From the NCBI GenBank assembly GCA_947475845.1, contig CANJMO010000023.1, forward strand, positions 1 through 35,856: a stretch of 35,856 bases of DNA, written 5' to 3'. The stretch comes from Caulobacteraceae bacterium. GTDB lineage: Bacteria; Pseudomonadota; Alphaproteobacteria; Caulobacterales; Caulobacteraceae. Below, in pieces: positions 1-10,479 of this stretch. The notes under the pieces were generated by a model. That model ran no database searches, had not been told where the DNA came from, and saw only the letters and a list, made by a program, of their open reading frames with translations. Within the stretch, counting starts at the first letter, position 1; every line of letters begins with the position of its first letter. A program made the translations under genes and the position numbers.

Positions 1-344
1 ACGCCATGCACGGTGAGGTGCATCAGGTGATATTCCAGGGACTTGCCCTGGTCGGACGCCTCGCGGGCGCAGACGCCGTAGGCCAGGACGATATCGCCGA
101 TCTGGCCCTCGGGATTAGCGGGGGCGGGGAATGACAGAACATTGGTCGGGCCGGCCTTGGCGCGGAAACGCTGGTTGAGCTCCGCCACCGTATCGTCGTC
201 GGCCAACATGACAGCCACAACCGGCTCGTCCAGATCGGTGGGCGCGATCTCGTCCAGCACTGCCTCGGCGGCGCGCCGGACCACAGCCTCGGCCTGCGGC
301 AGGGCCGCTGTCCAGGCGTCGTCCGCGATCTCGATATCGATCAT
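1..344 (-). CDS. ybeY: Endoribonuclease YbeY, rRNA maturation factor (3' end cut by window)
   Basis: YbeY is a single-strand-specific, metal-dependent RNase needed for 16S rRNA 3' end maturation and ribosome quality control. The visible 114 residues start MIDIEIADD and contain the family's conserved stretch LNQRFRAKAGPTNVLSFP, followed by GQIGDIVLAY and the beginning of the HLTVHG segment. The window ends just before the zinc-binding HGxLHxxGYDH motif, so the catalytic histidines cannot be checked. The ATG lies 5 bp after the phoH stop with no clear Shine-Dalgarno sequence, which suggests translational coupling. It is the third gene of miaB-phoH-ybeY, a common alphaproteobacterial order. Confidence 0.93.
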   Translation of the reverse strand, partial: MIDIEIADDAWTAALPQAEAVVRRAAEAVLDEIAPTDLDEPVVAVMLADDDTVAELNQRFRAKAGPTNVLSFPAPANPEGQIGDIVLAYGVCAREASDQGKSLEYHLMHLTVHG

Positions 345-349
345 GGGAG

Positions 350-1332
350 CTAGATGGACCCCGGCGATGCGTCGGCGGGCAGGCCCGCCTGGCGCGCGGA
401 GTCGGCGTCGTAGGCGCGCACGATCCGCTCGACCAAGGGGTGGCGGACCACGTCCTCGGCCTTAAAGCGGGCCACGGCCACGCCCTTGACCCCTTCGAGG
501 ATGCCGACCGCATGGGCCAGGCCGCTGTCGCCGCGGCTCTGCAGATCGATCTGGGTCGGATCGCCGGTGACCGCCATGCGCGCCCCTTCGCCAAGGCGGG
601 TCAGGACCATCTTCATCTGCAGGCGGGTGGCGTTCTGCGCCTCGTCGACGATGACGAAGGCCTGGTTGAGGGTGCGGCCGCGCATGAAGGCGATCGGAGC
701 GACCTCGATCTCGCCCTTGTCGCGGCGGCGGCGCATCTGGTCGGCGCCCATGATGTCGTTGAGGGCCTCCCAGATCGGGGCCATGTAGGGATCGACCTTC
801 TCGGTCAAGTCGCCGGGCAGGAAGCCGAGCCGCTCGCCGGCTTCGACCGCGGGGCGGGTGACGATCAGCCGGTCGACCTCGCCGCGCATCAGCATCGAGG
901 CGCCGTGGGCCACGGCCAGGAAGGTCTTGCCGGTGCCGGCCGGGCCGACGCCGAAAACGAGCTCGTGGGTGTTGAGCATATCGAGATAAGCGCCCTGGGC
1001 CCCGGTCTTGGCGGCGATGGCGCCGCGCTTGCCGACCGCCAGGGCTGGCGATCCGCCAGGACCCGGGTCGCCCGCGCGGGCGGCGGCGATGGCCTGGCGC
1101 ACATCGGCCTCGGTCACCTCGGCGCCGGCGGTGACCCGCGCGGCGATGGTCTGCACCGCCTTCTTGGCCAGACCGCGCCCACGCACGTCGCCGCGCACCG
1201 AGACCCCGCCGCCGGGGGTTTCCACCAGCACGCGGAAGGCGTCCTCGATCAGGGCGGCGTGGCGGCTGGACGGGCCGGAGATGGCCCGGGCCTGGTCTTC
1301 GCTCAGCGCCAGGAATTCCTCGCCGTCGCGGC

Positions 1333-1336
<4 letters not shown>
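350..1336 (-). CDS. phoH: PhoH-like ATPase
   Basis: PhoH family P-loop ATPase (328 aa), cytoplasmic, thought to act in RNA metabolism with YbeY. Walker A is GPAGTGKT at residues 131-138 and Walker B is FVIVDEAQN at 227-235. The stretch [19 protein letters not shown] (158-176) and the sensor-like [10 protein letters not shown] are typical of the family. The N-terminal ~110 residues form a less conserved, KH-like region. The ATG overlaps the miaB stop by four bases (ATGA at 1333-1336), and the stop is 5 bp before ybeY, so all three genes should be co-transcribed. The length is normal and no key residue is missing. Confidence 0.96.
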
Positions 1337-2733
<1,397 letters not shown>

Positions 2734-2850
2734 AGGAAAAGGGTTATGGGGACCGCGCGGCGGCTTCGCAAGCGGCGGAGATCATGGGCTAATGTCCGCA
2801 GGCTCGCCCAGGCGTCGTTTTTCCGGCGGGTCCGTCAGCGGAGTAACCCC

Positions 2851-4251
2851 GTGAAGCTGATCTTGCCCCTCCTCGCGCTCGTCCTGACCGTGGCCTCTGT
2901 CGCGCAGGCCCAGCCGCTGGGCGGCGAGCAGCCCCTGCTCCGAAACATCGCGGGCCAGGTGTCCGTCGACGCCCTCAAGGCCACCGACACCCGCCTGGTC
3001 GGCTTCGGCACCCGGCACACCCTGTCGGACACGGTCTCCGAGGTGCGCGGCATCGGCGCCGCGCGGCGCTGGGTCGCCGCCCAGTTCGCCGCCCTGGCGG
3101 CTCAATGCGGCGGATGCCTGAAAATCGAGACCCCTTCGCAGATGTTCACCGGGCCCCGCGTCCCGACACCTACCGCGATCGTCGATGTCCTGGCGATCCA
3201 GCGCGGAACCACCGATCCGGACCGGGTGATCGTGATCTCGGCTCACATCGACAGCCTGATGAGCGACTTCCTCGACGGCAAGTCCGACGCCCCGGGGGCC
3301 AACGACGACGGCTCCGGCGTCTCGGCGGTGATGGAGGCGGCGCGGGTGCTGTCGGCCCACAAGTTCCCAGCGACCATCGTCTACGCCGTGCTGTCGGGCG
3401 AGGAGCAGGGGCTGTACGGCGGCAAGGTGCTGGCCGACTACGCCGTGGCCCAGGGCTGGCGGGTCGAGGCCACGCTCAACAACGACATCGTCGGCAACAC
3501 CCACGGCCAGAGCGGGGTGGTCGACAACACCCATGTCCGCGTCTTCTCCGAGGGCAGCCGCACCAACGAGACGCCCGCCCAGATCAAGGCCCGGCACGAT
3601 TCCGGCGGCGAGCTGGACAGCCCTTCGCGCAATGTGGCGCGCCTGATGCAGACCCTGGCCGACCGCTATCTGGCCGATCTGCAGGTGAAAATGGTCTATC
3701 GACCCGACCGCTTCGCCCGCGGCGGCGACCATATCGAGATGCTCAACCAGGGCTTCCCCGCGGTGCGCGTGACCGAGGCGGTGGAGGACTATACCCGCGA
3801 GCACCAGAGGGTGAGGATCGAGAACGGGATCCACTATGGCGATGTGCTGGAGTGGGTCGATTTCCCCTATCTGGCCAAGGTCACCCGGCTTAACGCGCTG
3901 TCCCTGGCCACCCTGGCCAGCGCCCCCGAGCCCCCGCGCGCGGTGGCGATCTCCGGTGCGGTGACGCCCGACACCACGGTCAAATGGACCGCCGTCCCCG
4001 GCGCCGCCGCCTACCGGGTATGGTGGCGCGACACCACCGAGGCGCAGTGGCGCTACAGCCGCGTGGTCGCCCAGGGCGCCGAGACCAAACTGGCGGGGAT
4101 CAACATCGACGACTGGTTCTTCAGGGTCTCCAGCATCGGTCCGGACGGGTTCGAGAGCCCGGTCGCGACCCCGGGGGCATCGGGCGGGTTCGAGCGCCTG
4201 GCCCCCGCAGCCCCGACGCCGTCCTTCATCACCGCGCCGCCCGTCAAATAG
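2851..4251 (+). CDS. Secreted M28-family metallopeptidase with C-terminal Fn3-like domain
   Basis: Predicted exported di-zinc aminopeptidase-type enzyme (466 aa). I chose the GTG at 2851 because GGAG (2840-2843) sits 7 nt upstream and the product then begins with a clean signal peptide (KLILPLLALVLTVASVAQA). Starting at the upstream ATG (2746) would add 35 Arg-rich residues. All expected M28 metal and catalytic residues are present: H132 (SAHIDS), D152 (GANDDGSG), E184/E185 (SGEEQG), D212 (NNDIVGN) and H294 (GGDHIE). Residues ~362-446 resemble a fibronectin type III fold (VKWTAVPGAAAYRVWWRD). The substrate is unknown. The gene is followed at 65 bp by the cupin and MFS genes on the same strand. 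Confidence 0.88.
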   Translation: MKLILPLLALVLTVASVAQAQPLGGEQPLLRNIAGQVSVDALKATDTRLVGFGTRHTLSDTVSEVRGIGAARRWVAAQFAALAAQCGGCLKIETPSQMFTGPRVPTPTAIVDVLAIQRGTTDPDRVIVISAHIDSLMSDFLDGKSDAPGANDDGSGVSAVMEAARVLSAHKFPATIVYAVLSGEEQGLYGGKVLADYAVAQGWRVEATLNNDIVGNTHGQSGVVDNTHVRVFSEGSRTNETPAQIKARHDSGGELDSPSRNVARLMQTLADRYLADLQVKMVYRPDRFARGGDHIEMLNQGFPAVRVTEAVEDYTREHQRVRIENGIHYGDVLEWVDFPYLAKVTRLNALSLATLASAPEPPRAVAISGAVTPDTTVKWTAVPGAAAYRVWWRDTTEAQWRYSRVVAQGAETKLAGINIDDWFFRVSSIGPDGFESPVATPGASGGFERLAPAAPTPSFITAPPVK

Positions 4252-4316
4252 CCCGCCTTTCCCTGGCGGCGGTTAGCGCGCTAGTGTCGGCTCAAGAACA
4301 AAATCGGGAGGACGTC

Positions 4317-4799
4317 ATGGTTCAACACATCTGGTCCGTGCGCAGCATGGCCTTGGGCGCGGCGGCTTTGGGCCTGTCGGGTCTCGGCGCAGCCGCCCAG
4401 GCGCAGGGGGTCGAGCACCACTACACCGCCGAACAGTTCGAGGGCTTTTCCGCCAACATGAAGGAAGGCCTGTCCAACGTGACCATCCCCACCGGGCCCG
4501 GCGCCGTGGTGATCTCGGTCCGCCGCGACCGCGACGGCGAGGTCGAGGTGCACAAGAAGATGGCCGACCTGATCACGGCCCGCAAAGGCGCCGCTCAGAT
4601 TCGCGTCGGCGGGACCGCCGAAGGTCAGCGCCAGACCGCGCCGGACGAGTTCCGCGGCGGCAAGCAGGTCGGCGGCAAGGTCTACGACCTGAAGCCCGGC
4701 GACACGATCTACATCGCCCCCGGCCAGCCGCACCAGATGCTGGTCAAGAAGGGCGCGGAGTTCCGCTACATGGCCGTCAAGTTCGGTCCCACGCCGTAG
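4317..4799 (+). CDS. Exported cupin-domain protein
   Basis: Small exported protein (160 aa) with an Ala-rich signal peptide (to about residue 30, AAAQAQG) and one cupin beta-barrel. The two cupin motifs are degenerate but visible: VEVHKKMADL in the first half and LKPGDTIYIAPGQPHQ in the second, so at least one His of each motif is kept for metal binding. A strong Shine-Dalgarno sequence (GGGAGG, 4306-4311) precedes the ATG at 4317. The stop shares a base with the GTG of the MFS gene, indicating co-translation. Whether it is an enzyme, a sensor or a binding protein cannot be told from sequence. Confidence 0.8.
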   Translation: MVQHIWSVRSMALGAAALGLSGLGAAAQAQGVEHHYTAEQFEGFSANMKEGLSNVTIPTGPGAVVISVRRDRDGEVEVHKKMADLITARKGAAQIRVGGTAEGQRQTAPDEFRGGKQVGGKVYDLKPGDTIYIAPGQPHQMLVKKGAEFRYMAVKFGPTP

Positions 4800-6049
4800 T
4801 GGCGCCCCGCCCCCTCGGCCGCCGCCGACTGATCGCCAAGGTCCAGCGCCGGTCGGTGGGCCTGCTGGTCCTGGCGGCCCTGCTCAACTATTTCGACCGC
4901 TCGGCCCTGGCCATCGCCAACCCGCTGATCCGCAAGGACCTCGGCATATCGGTGGCCGAGATGGGCCTGCTGCTGTCGGCCTTCCTGTGGACCTACGCCT
5001 TCGCCCAGCTTCCGGTCGGAGCCTTGCTCGACCGGGTTCGCCCGCGCCGTAGTCTGGCCATCGGCATGATGCTGTGGTCGGCGGCCCAGGCGGTGGGCGG
5101 CTTCATGCAGGGGTTCGCGCCGTTCGTCTGGGCGCGGGCTTTGCTCGGCCTGGGTGAAGCGCCGATGTTCCCGACCGCCGCCGCCGTGGTCCACGACTGG
5201 TTCCCGCCGGACAAGCGCTCGGGACCTACCGGCATCTGGAACAGCGCGTCGGCCGGGGCTCAGGCCCTGGCGCCGCCGATCCTGACCATGCTGATGCTGG
5301 CGGTCGGCTGGCGCGCCATGTTCGTGACCCTGGGCGCGGTCGGCTTCGTCGTGGCCGGGGTCTGGTTGTTCGCGTACCGGGACCGCCGCCGCCATGTTGT
5401 GCGTGGGCGGGGGGCGCACAAGGCGGCCAGCTGGGCCGACTGGACGCGGCTGTTCCGCAAGCGGATGACCTGGGGCCTGATGGCCGGCAACTTCGGCATC
5501 ATCTACGTGCTGTGGCTCTATTCGACCTGGCTGCCGGGCTATCTGGAGATCGAGCGCGGCCTGTCGATCAAGAACGCCGGCATGCTGGCCGCCCTGCCCT
5601 TCTGCCTGTCGGTGATCGGCAGCATCACCAGCGGCCAGGTCGTCGACCGCCTGGCCCAGCGGATGGAGACCCCGGTTCCGGTACAGAAGGCCCTGGTGTG
5701 CGGCAGCCTGATCGGCATGGGGCTGTTCACCTTCGCCGCCGCCCATGCCGAGACCCTGCACGTGGCGATCGCCTGCATTTCGGCCGCCCTGTTCTGCAAC
5801 GGCTGCGCCACCTGCATGGCCTGGGCCATGGCCACCACCGTGGCCCCGCGCGGCTATATCGGCACGCTCGGCGGCATCCAGAATTTCGCGGGATATTTGG
5901 GCGGGGCCCTGGCGCCGATGATCACCGGGTTCATCGTCCAGGCGACGGGCAAGTTCACCATGGCCCTGGTGACCGGGGCGGTGATCGCCTTCATATCGGC
6001 GGCGTCCTACATCCTGATCGTGCCGAAGCGGCCGATGGTGCTGGACTAG
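4799..6049 (+). CDS. MFS transporter, anion:cation symporter (ACS)-like
   Basis: Inner-membrane transporter (416 aa, about 12 hydrophobic segments). TM1 has NYFDRSALAIANP and the loop between TM2 and TM3 has the MFS motif GALLDRVRPRR, both characteristic of the ACS family that carries sugar acids and other organic anions. GEAPMFPTAAAVVHDWFP is also ACS-like. The start is GTG at 4799, overlapping the cupin stop by one base; no separate Shine-Dalgarno sequence is visible, so it is probably coupled. Its stop codon and that of the convergent fur gene share the palindrome CTAG at 6046-6049. The substrate is unknown. Confidence 0.88.
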   Translation: MAPRPLGRRRLIAKVQRRSVGLLVLAALLNYFDRSALAIANPLIRKDLGISVAEMGLLLSAFLWTYAFAQLPVGALLDRVRPRRSLAIGMMLWSAAQAVGGFMQGFAPFVWARALLGLGEAPMFPTAAAVVHDWFPPDKRSGPTGIWNSASAGAQALAPPILTMLMLAVGWRAMFVTLGAVGFVVAGVWLFAYRDRRRHVVRGRGAHKAASWADWTRLFRKRMTWGLMAGNFGIIYVLWLYSTWLPGYLEIERGLSIKNAGMLAALPFCLSVIGSITSGQVVDRLAQRMETPVPVQKALVCGSLIGMGLFTFAAAHAETLHVAIACISAALFCNGCATCMAWAMATTVAPRGYIGTLGGIQNFAGYLGGALAPMITGFIVQATGKFTMALVTGAVIAFISAASYILIVPKRPMVLD

Positions 6050-6459
6050 GCCTCTTCGTCGAGCGGCACGCCGTAGAGTTCCAGCCGGTGATCGACCAGT
6101 TTGAAGCCCAGGCGGCGGGCGATGGCCTTCTGCAGGGCCTCGATCTCGTTGTCCATGAACTCGATCACCTTGCCGGTGCGCATGTCGATCAGGTGGTCGT
6201 GGTGCTCGTCCGGAGCCTGTTCGTAGCGCGAGCGGCCGTCGCGGAAGTCATGGCGCTCGATGATGCCGGACTCTTCGAACAGACGGACCGTGCGGTAGAC
6301 CGTGGCGATCGAGATGTGAGTATCGACCTCGTGCGCGCGGCGGTACAGTTCCTCGACATCGGGGTGATCGGTGGCCGACGACAGCACCCGCGCCACGACG
6401 CGGCGCTGGTCGGTCATGCGCATGCCCTTGTCGACGCAAAGTTTCTCGATCCGGTCCAC
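6046..6459 (-). CDS. fur: Fur-family metalloregulator (Fur/Mur)
   Basis: DNA-binding metal-responsive repressor (137 aa from the GTG at 6459). The winged-helix part includes MTDQRRVVARVL and the recognition helix ISIATVYRTVRLFEESGII. The metal site HHDHLID (86-92) is present. The CxxC pair that forms the structural zinc site in E. coli Fur is absent (DMRTGKVIEF instead), as in alphaproteobacterial Fur/Mur proteins. I prefer the GTG start giving MDRIEKLCVDKG, which has GAGG just upstream; a TTG at 6483 would add eight residues. It lies 39 bp after rimI and may be partly in that operon. Iron versus manganese specificity cannot be decided here. Confidence 0.92.
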   Translation of the reverse strand: MDRIEKLCVDKGMRMTDQRRVVARVLSSATDHPDVEELYRRAHEVDTHISIATVYRTVRLFEESGIIERHDFRDGRSRYEQAPDEHHDHLIDMRTGKVIEFMDNEIEALQKAIARRLGFKLVDHRLELYGVPLDEEA

Positions 6460-6498
6460 GACGCCTCGCCCAAGCCGCAACAATAGGATTGTCCCTGA

Positions 6499-6966
6499 TC
6501 AAGGATAGACGGAAGGCTCGCCCCTGTTAAGGGCGCGCCGCAGCACGAGCGCGTCAACGGCCGGACCATCCGGACGGGCATAGTATCGGGCCCGGCGTCC
6601 GGCCGACTCGAACCCGGCGCCGGTATAGAGCGCGATGGCCGCCTCATTGTCCGCCGCCACTTCGAGGAACGCCGTCTGCGCCCCGGCCGCCATGGCCAGA
6701 TCGAGCCCGGCGGCCAGCAAGCCCGCCCCGGCGCCGCGCCGCTGATGGGAGGGCGATACAGCGAGAGTCAGGACCTCTGCTTCGCCTGCGATGGCGCGCA
6801 TCAGGATCAGGGCCACGGGGCCGCTTTCCACCGCCGCCAGGGCGAACACGCCCGGCGAGGCCAGCAGGGCGACGAAGGCCTCCGGCGGCCAGGGCGATGC
6901 GAAGGCCTCGGCGTGCACGCGGGCCAGGGCGGTGGCGTCCTCGTGATCGGCGGGGCGCAGCTTCAT
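6499..6966 (-). CDS. rimI: Ribosomal protein bS18-alanine N-acetyltransferase-like GNAT (RimI)
   Basis: GNAT acetyltransferase (155 aa), here named RimI because of its fixed association with tsaB. The acetyl-CoA loop is SPSHQRRGAGAGLL, preceded by the beta-strand EAEVLTLAV, and the C-terminal AIALYTGAGFESAGRRARYY is typical of RimI-like proteins. The ATG overlaps the tsaB stop (ATGA, 6963-6966). RimI N-acetylates the N-terminus of ribosomal protein S18 in E. coli; in alphaproteobacteria the exact substrate is less certain. Confidence 0.88.
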   Translation of the reverse strand: MKLRPADHEDATALARVHAEAFASPWPPEAFVALLASPGVFALAAVESGPVALILMRAIAGEAEVLTLAVSPSHQRRGAGAGLLAAGLDLAMAAGAQTAFLEVAADNEAAIALYTGAGFESAGRRARYYARPDGPAVDALVLRRALNRGEPSVYP

Positions 6967-7622
6967 GGCGCGGGCAGGTCGCGGCCGCCCGGCAGTTTGG
7001 CGTCGGGCGCGCGCAGATAGAGCGGGCGGGCGGGAACGCCGGCGGGGTGCAGGGCCGCGAGCCGGGCCAGGGCGACGGGGTCGGGCGCCGCCCGCTCGCG
7101 CACCTCGGCTTCGGGCAGTACGCCGGCCAGCAGGGCGGCGCCCGGTCCGACCAGGCGGACGGGACCGCCGCGCCAAAGCTCGGCCAGACGCGCGGCGGCG
7201 GTCTCGGTTGGCAGGACGTCGGGCGCCATTAGGGACGCGCCGCTGTCGAAGACCTGCAGGTAGACCTGCCCGCGCTTGGCGTCGATCACGGCGGCGATCA
7301 GGCCCGGCCCGGGATCGGAGGCGGCCAGGGCCTCCAGCGTGCCGATGCCGATGCAGGGCTTGCCAAGCGCCAGCCCCAGTCCCTTGGCGAAGGCCAGGCC
7401 GACGCGCAGGCCGGTGAACGAGCCCGGCCCCACCGTGACGCCGATGCGGTCGATCTCGGAAAAGGCGATCCCGGCTTCGGCGGCCACATCGCGCACCATC
7501 GCGGCCAGCCGCTCCTGATGCCCACGCAGCATGGGTTCGGATTGAACGGCCAGGACGGCGCCGTCCTTGAGGATGGCGACGCTGCAGGCGCCGACGGCGG
7601 TGTCGAGGGCCAGACCGATCAT
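6963..7622 (-). CDS. tsaB: tRNA threonylcarbamoyladenosine biosynthesis protein TsaB
   Basis: Actin-fold (ASKHA) partner of TsaD in the complex that makes t6A37 in ANN-decoding tRNAs (219 aa). The N-terminus MIGLALDTAVGACSVAI and the segment VTVGPGSFTGLRVGLAFAKG are diagnostic. It is shorter than TsaD and lacks the HxxxH metal site, as expected for TsaB. The ATG overlaps the stop of the Rieske-type gene (ATGA at 7619-7622) and its own stop overlaps rimI. TsaD is in the same transcription unit, three genes upstream. Confidence 0.94.
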   Translation of the reverse strand: MIGLALDTAVGACSVAILKDGAVLAVQSEPMLRGHQERLAAMVRDVAAEAGIAFSEIDRIGVTVGPGSFTGLRVGLAFAKGLGLALGKPCIGIGTLEALAASDPGPGLIAAVIDAKRGQVYLQVFDSGASLMAPDVLPTETAAARLAELWRGGPVRLVGPGAALLAGVLPEAEVRERAAPDPVALARLAALHPAGVPARPLYLRAPDAKLPGGRDLPAP

Positions 7623-7987
7623 GCGGTGCGCACCACGCCGTCGATCACGTCGACGGGCCACGGCGTGAGCGAGTCTCCGGCGCAGGAGCCGGCGACGCAG
7701 AAGCCGTCCTCGATACGGAACAGGGCGCCGTGACCGCCGCAGAAGATGCGCTGGCCGTCGCGGGTCAGATAGCGGTCTGGCGCGGCGGCCAGGGGCCAGC
7801 CGGCGTGGGGGCAGCTATCGACATAGCCCAGCGCCAGATCGCCCTGGCGCACGACGAAGCCCATGAAGATCGCCTCGCCCTCACGGAAATCGAAGCCCTT
7901 GCCGCCGGGATCGGCGATCTCGTCGAGGCGGCAAAGGTCCAGGCCCGGCGAGGGCCGGGCGGGGTTGAAGGTCCCCGTCAGGACCAC
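7619..7987 (-). CDS. Small Rieske-type [2Fe-2S] protein
   Basis: Stand-alone Rieske-like protein (122 aa from GTG 7987). Cluster ligands are visible as C59-x-H61 (CPHAGW) and C83-x2-H86 (CGGHGALF), the C-x-H ... C-x2-H spacing of Rieske centres. Two more cysteines (C97, C102) follow. There is no signal peptide or membrane segment, so it is probably a cytoplasmic ferredoxin-like electron carrier. It overlaps the YciI-like gene by 10 bp and tsaB by 4 bp. Proteins of this size are often called Rieske 2Fe-2S domain proteins of unknown partner. The start is inferred from overlap; no ATG is available. Confidence 0.8.
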   Translation of the reverse strand: MVLTGTFNPARPSPGLDLCRLDEIADPGGKGFDFREGEAIFMGFVVRQGDLALGYVDSCPHAGWPLAAAPDRYLTRDGQRIFCGGHGALFRIEDGFCVAGSCAGDSLTPWPVDVIDGVVRTA

Positions 7988-8265
7988 GAGCCCATGGTCT
8001 TGGTGAAGGCGTTGATCTTCACGGCGCCGAACACGCCCGCCTTGGTGAAGGGATCGTTGTCTGAGAAGGCCTTGGCGCCTGAGATGTCGTCGGCCTCGAC
8101 CACGAAGACCGAGCCGCACATCTTGCCTTCGGCGTCGAACAGAGGCCCGGCCACGCGGATGATCGGCTCCTGGGTCTTCAGATACTCGACGTGGGTCGGG
8201 CGCAGCGCCAGGCGTTGGTCCAGGGCACCGGGCTTGTCGGCGCAGACGACGGCGAAGAAGGCCAT
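7978..8265 (-). CDS. YciI-like (YCII domain) protein
   Basis: Small ferredoxin-like alpha/beta barrel protein of the YCII family (95 aa). The segment PGALDQRLALRPTHVEYLK and the later AKAFSDNDPFTKAGVFGAVKI match the family, including the His near position 25 and the Asp in SDNDPF that are proposed active-site residues. A Shine-Dalgarno-like AAGGGA lies upstream of ATG 8265. It is 17 bp after gpsA and overlaps the Rieske-type gene. YciI proteins have been linked to hydrolase or dehalogenase-type chemistry, but no role is established for this one. Confidence 0.88.
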   Translation of the reverse strand: MAFFAVVCADKPGALDQRLALRPTHVEYLKTQEPIIRVAGPLFDAEGKMCGSVFVVEADDISGAKAFSDNDPFTKAGVFGAVKINAFTKTMGSWS

Positions 8266-8282
8266 GGGAGTTCCCTTGTTTT

Positions 8283-9284
8283 CTAGCGTTCGGATTTGAG
8301 CGGCCGCGACAGCAAGCCGTCGATGGCCTTGTTGAGGGTGATCTCGCCGGCCAGGACGGCGGCCATGGCCTCGCAGATCGGCATCTGCACGCCGAGCGAT
8401 GCGGCCAGGGCGCGCACGGCGGGGGCGGTCGCCACCCCTTCGGCTACCGACAGCTTGCCCGACAGCGCCTGCTCCAGGCTCCTGCCCGACCCCAGGGCCA
8501 GGCCGACGCTCATGTTGCGCGACTGCGGGCTGGAGCAGGTCAGCACCAGGTCGCCGAGGCCGCACAGACCGGCCAGGGTCTCGGCCTTGGCCCCCTTGGC
8601 CACCGCCAGACGGACCATTTCGGCGAAGCCCCGAGTGATCAGGGCGGCATGGGCGCTGCGGCCCAGTTGCAGGCCCTCGACCACGCCGCAGGCGATGGCC
8701 AGGACGTTCTTGACCGCTCCGCCGGCCTCGGCCCCGATCATGTCGTCCGCGAGATAAGGGCGGAAGGCGGGGCTGGCGATGGCGGCGGCCAGGGCCTTGC
8801 CGAGTTCGGCGTCCTCGCAGGCCAGGGTCACGGCGGTGGGCAGGCCGCGGGCGACCTCGCCGGCGAAGCTGGGCCCAGACAGCACCGCGGGCCGCGCCTG
8901 GGGCAGCAGTTCCTGCATCACCTCGGTCATCAGTTTGAGCGAGCCCTGTTCGATGCCCTTGGCGCACAGCAGCACCGGCAGGCCTTCGCGCACATGCGGG
9001 GCGAAGGCGGCCAGGGTCGGGCGTAGGAACTGGGCGGGCGGCACCGCCAGCACCATGTCGCAGGCGGCCAGGGTTTCGAGATCGCCGGTGACGGTCAGGT
9101 CGGGCGATAGCTGCACGCCCGGCAGGAACAGGCCGTTCTCGCCGGTAGCGGCGATGCTTTCGCGCACCTCGGGCTCGCGGGCCCACAGCGTGGTCTTGAG
9201 GCCGGCGCGGCCGCAGACCTCGGCCAGGGCCGTGCCCCAGGCGCCGGCGCCGATCACCCCCGCCGTGCGGAAAACCTCAGTCAT
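8283..9284 (-). CDS. gpsA: Glycerol-3-phosphate dehydrogenase [NAD(P)+] GpsA
   Basis: Reduces dihydroxyacetone phosphate to sn-glycerol-3-phosphate for phospholipid synthesis (333 aa, normal length). The Rossmann motif GAGAWG is at residues 12-17, [11 protein letters not shown] follows in the NAD domain, and the [24 protein letters not shown] and [14 protein letters not shown] motifs of the catalytic domain are all intact, including the catalytic Lys in KNVLAI. The ATG overlaps the tsaD stop (ATGA, 9281-9284), an arrangement common in Caulobacterales and relatives. Confidence 0.97.
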   Translation of the reverse strand: MTEVFRTAGVIGAGAWGTALAEVCGRAGLKTTLWAREPEVRESIAATGENGLFLPGVQLSPDLTVTGDLETLAACDMVLAVPPAQFLRPTLAAFAPHVREGLPVLLCAKGIEQGSLKLMTEVMQELLPQARPAVLSGPSFAGEVARGLPTAVTLACEDAELGKALAAAIASPAFRPYLADDMIGAEAGGAVKNVLAIACGVVEGLQLGRSAHAALITRGFAEMVRLAVAKGAKAETLAGLCGLGDLVLTCSSPQSRNMSVGLALGSGRSLEQALSGKLSVAEGVATAPAVRALAASLGVQMPICEAMAAVLAGEITLNKAIDGLLSRPLKSER

Positions 9285-10387
9285 GCCTTGGCGCCCTTGC
9301 GACCGAATGCGTGGGTAGGATTGGCCAGGGCGGCGGCTTCGTCCAGCGGCCAGCGCGGACGGGCGGGCGCGTCGAGCCCGTCCTGCAGCCCGGCCCGCAG
9401 GCGCTCGGCCCCGGCCAGGGCGATCATGGCGGCGTTGTCGGTGCAGTAGGCCATCGACGGGGCGAAGAAGGAAAAGCCGCGCGCGGCGGCCGTGGCGGTC
9501 AGCACCCGGCGCACCGTGGCGTTGGCGGCGACGCCCCCGGCAACGACGAAGCGCAGGTCGCGGCCATCGTGCTCGCGGGCGTACTGAGCCATGGCGCGGT
9601 CGGTTCGCTCGGACAGCTGGCGAGCGATTGCGGACTGCACGGCGTCGGCCAGGTCGCGCCGATCTTGTTCAAAACTCTCCCGCTCGGCGGTCAGGCCCTC
9701 GGCGAGGCGGGCGGCGGCGGTCTTGAGGCCCGAGAACGAAAAATCGCAGCCGTCGCGGCCCAGCAGCGCGCGCGGCAGGGGAAAGCGCGCACCGTCGCCG
9801 CCCTCAGCCAGCTTTTCCAGAGCCGGGCCGCCGGGATAGGGCAGGCCCAGGGTCTTGGCGATCTTGTCGAAGGCCTCGCCGGCGGCGTCGTCGATGGTCG
9901 AGCCCAGCCGGCGGCAGGCGCCGATGCCGCCCACTTCGAGCAGCTGACAATGCCCGCCGGAGACCAGCAGCAGCAGGAACGGATAGGCGATGTCCTCGGA
10001 CAGACGCGCCGAGACCGCATGGCCTTCCAGATGGTTGACCGCCACCAGCGGCAGGCCGCGGGCCAGGGCGATGGCCTTGCCCGCCGACAGCCCGACCATG
10101 ACCCCGCCGACCAGGCCCGGCCCGGCGGTGGCGGCGACGCCGGTGAGGTCTTCGAAGCCGACGGCGGCGCGGGTCATAGCCTCGCCGATCACCCCGTCGA
10201 TGGATTCCACATGGGCGCGGGCGGCGATCTCGGGCACCACCCCGCCGTAGGGCGCGTGGGCGGCGATCTGGGTCGAGATGACCGAGGACAGCACGGTCAC
10301 CGTCCCGTCGGACCCCAGGCGCACCACGGCCGCCGCGGTCTCGTCGCAGCTGGTCTCGATACCGAGAATGGTGAGCGGGGCCGTCAG
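9281..10387 (-). CDS. tsaD: tRNA N6-adenosine threonylcarbamoyltransferase TsaD, probable CTG start
   Basis: Catalytic subunit for t6A37 formation in tRNA. The conserved N-terminus [12 protein letters not shown], the metal-binding H119-x3-H123 (NHLEGH), LVSGGHCQL and FSFSGLKTA are all present. No ATG, GTG or TTG occurs in frame close to the conserved N-terminus. The CTG at 10387 has AAGGA (10396-10400) 8 nt upstream and yields 368 residues starting [11 protein letters not shown]. The only other nearby candidate is GTG 10495, which would add 36 residues and overlap the divergent hemC start. The gene therefore looks complete with a non-canonical start. Its promoter must lie in the 92-bp gap to hemC. 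Confidence 0.95.
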   Translation of the reverse strand: MTAPLTILGIETSCDETAAAVVRLGSDGTVTVLSSVISTQIAAHAPYGGVVPEIAARAHVESIDGVIGEAMTRAAVGFEDLTGVAATAGPGLVGGVMVGLSAGKAIALARGLPLVAVNHLEGHAVSARLSEDIAYPFLLLLVSGGHCQLLEVGGIGACRRLGSTIDDAAGEAFDKIAKTLGLPYPGGPALEKLAEGGDGARFPLPRALLGRDGCDFSFSGLKTAAARLAEGLTAERESFEQDRRDLADAVQSAIARQLSERTDRAMAQYAREHDGRDLRFVVAGGVAANATVRRVLTATAAARGFSFFAPSMAYCTDNAAMIALAGAERLRAGLQDGLDAPARPRWPLDEAAALANPTHAFGRKGAKA

Positions 10388-10479
10388 TTGGACTATCCTT
10401 GTTGGCGCCGCCCGATTGCGGCCCGCGCGCCGCTCCTGTAGCGAGGCGGCGTCAGTCCCTTCGAGGTAGCTTGCCGCCC

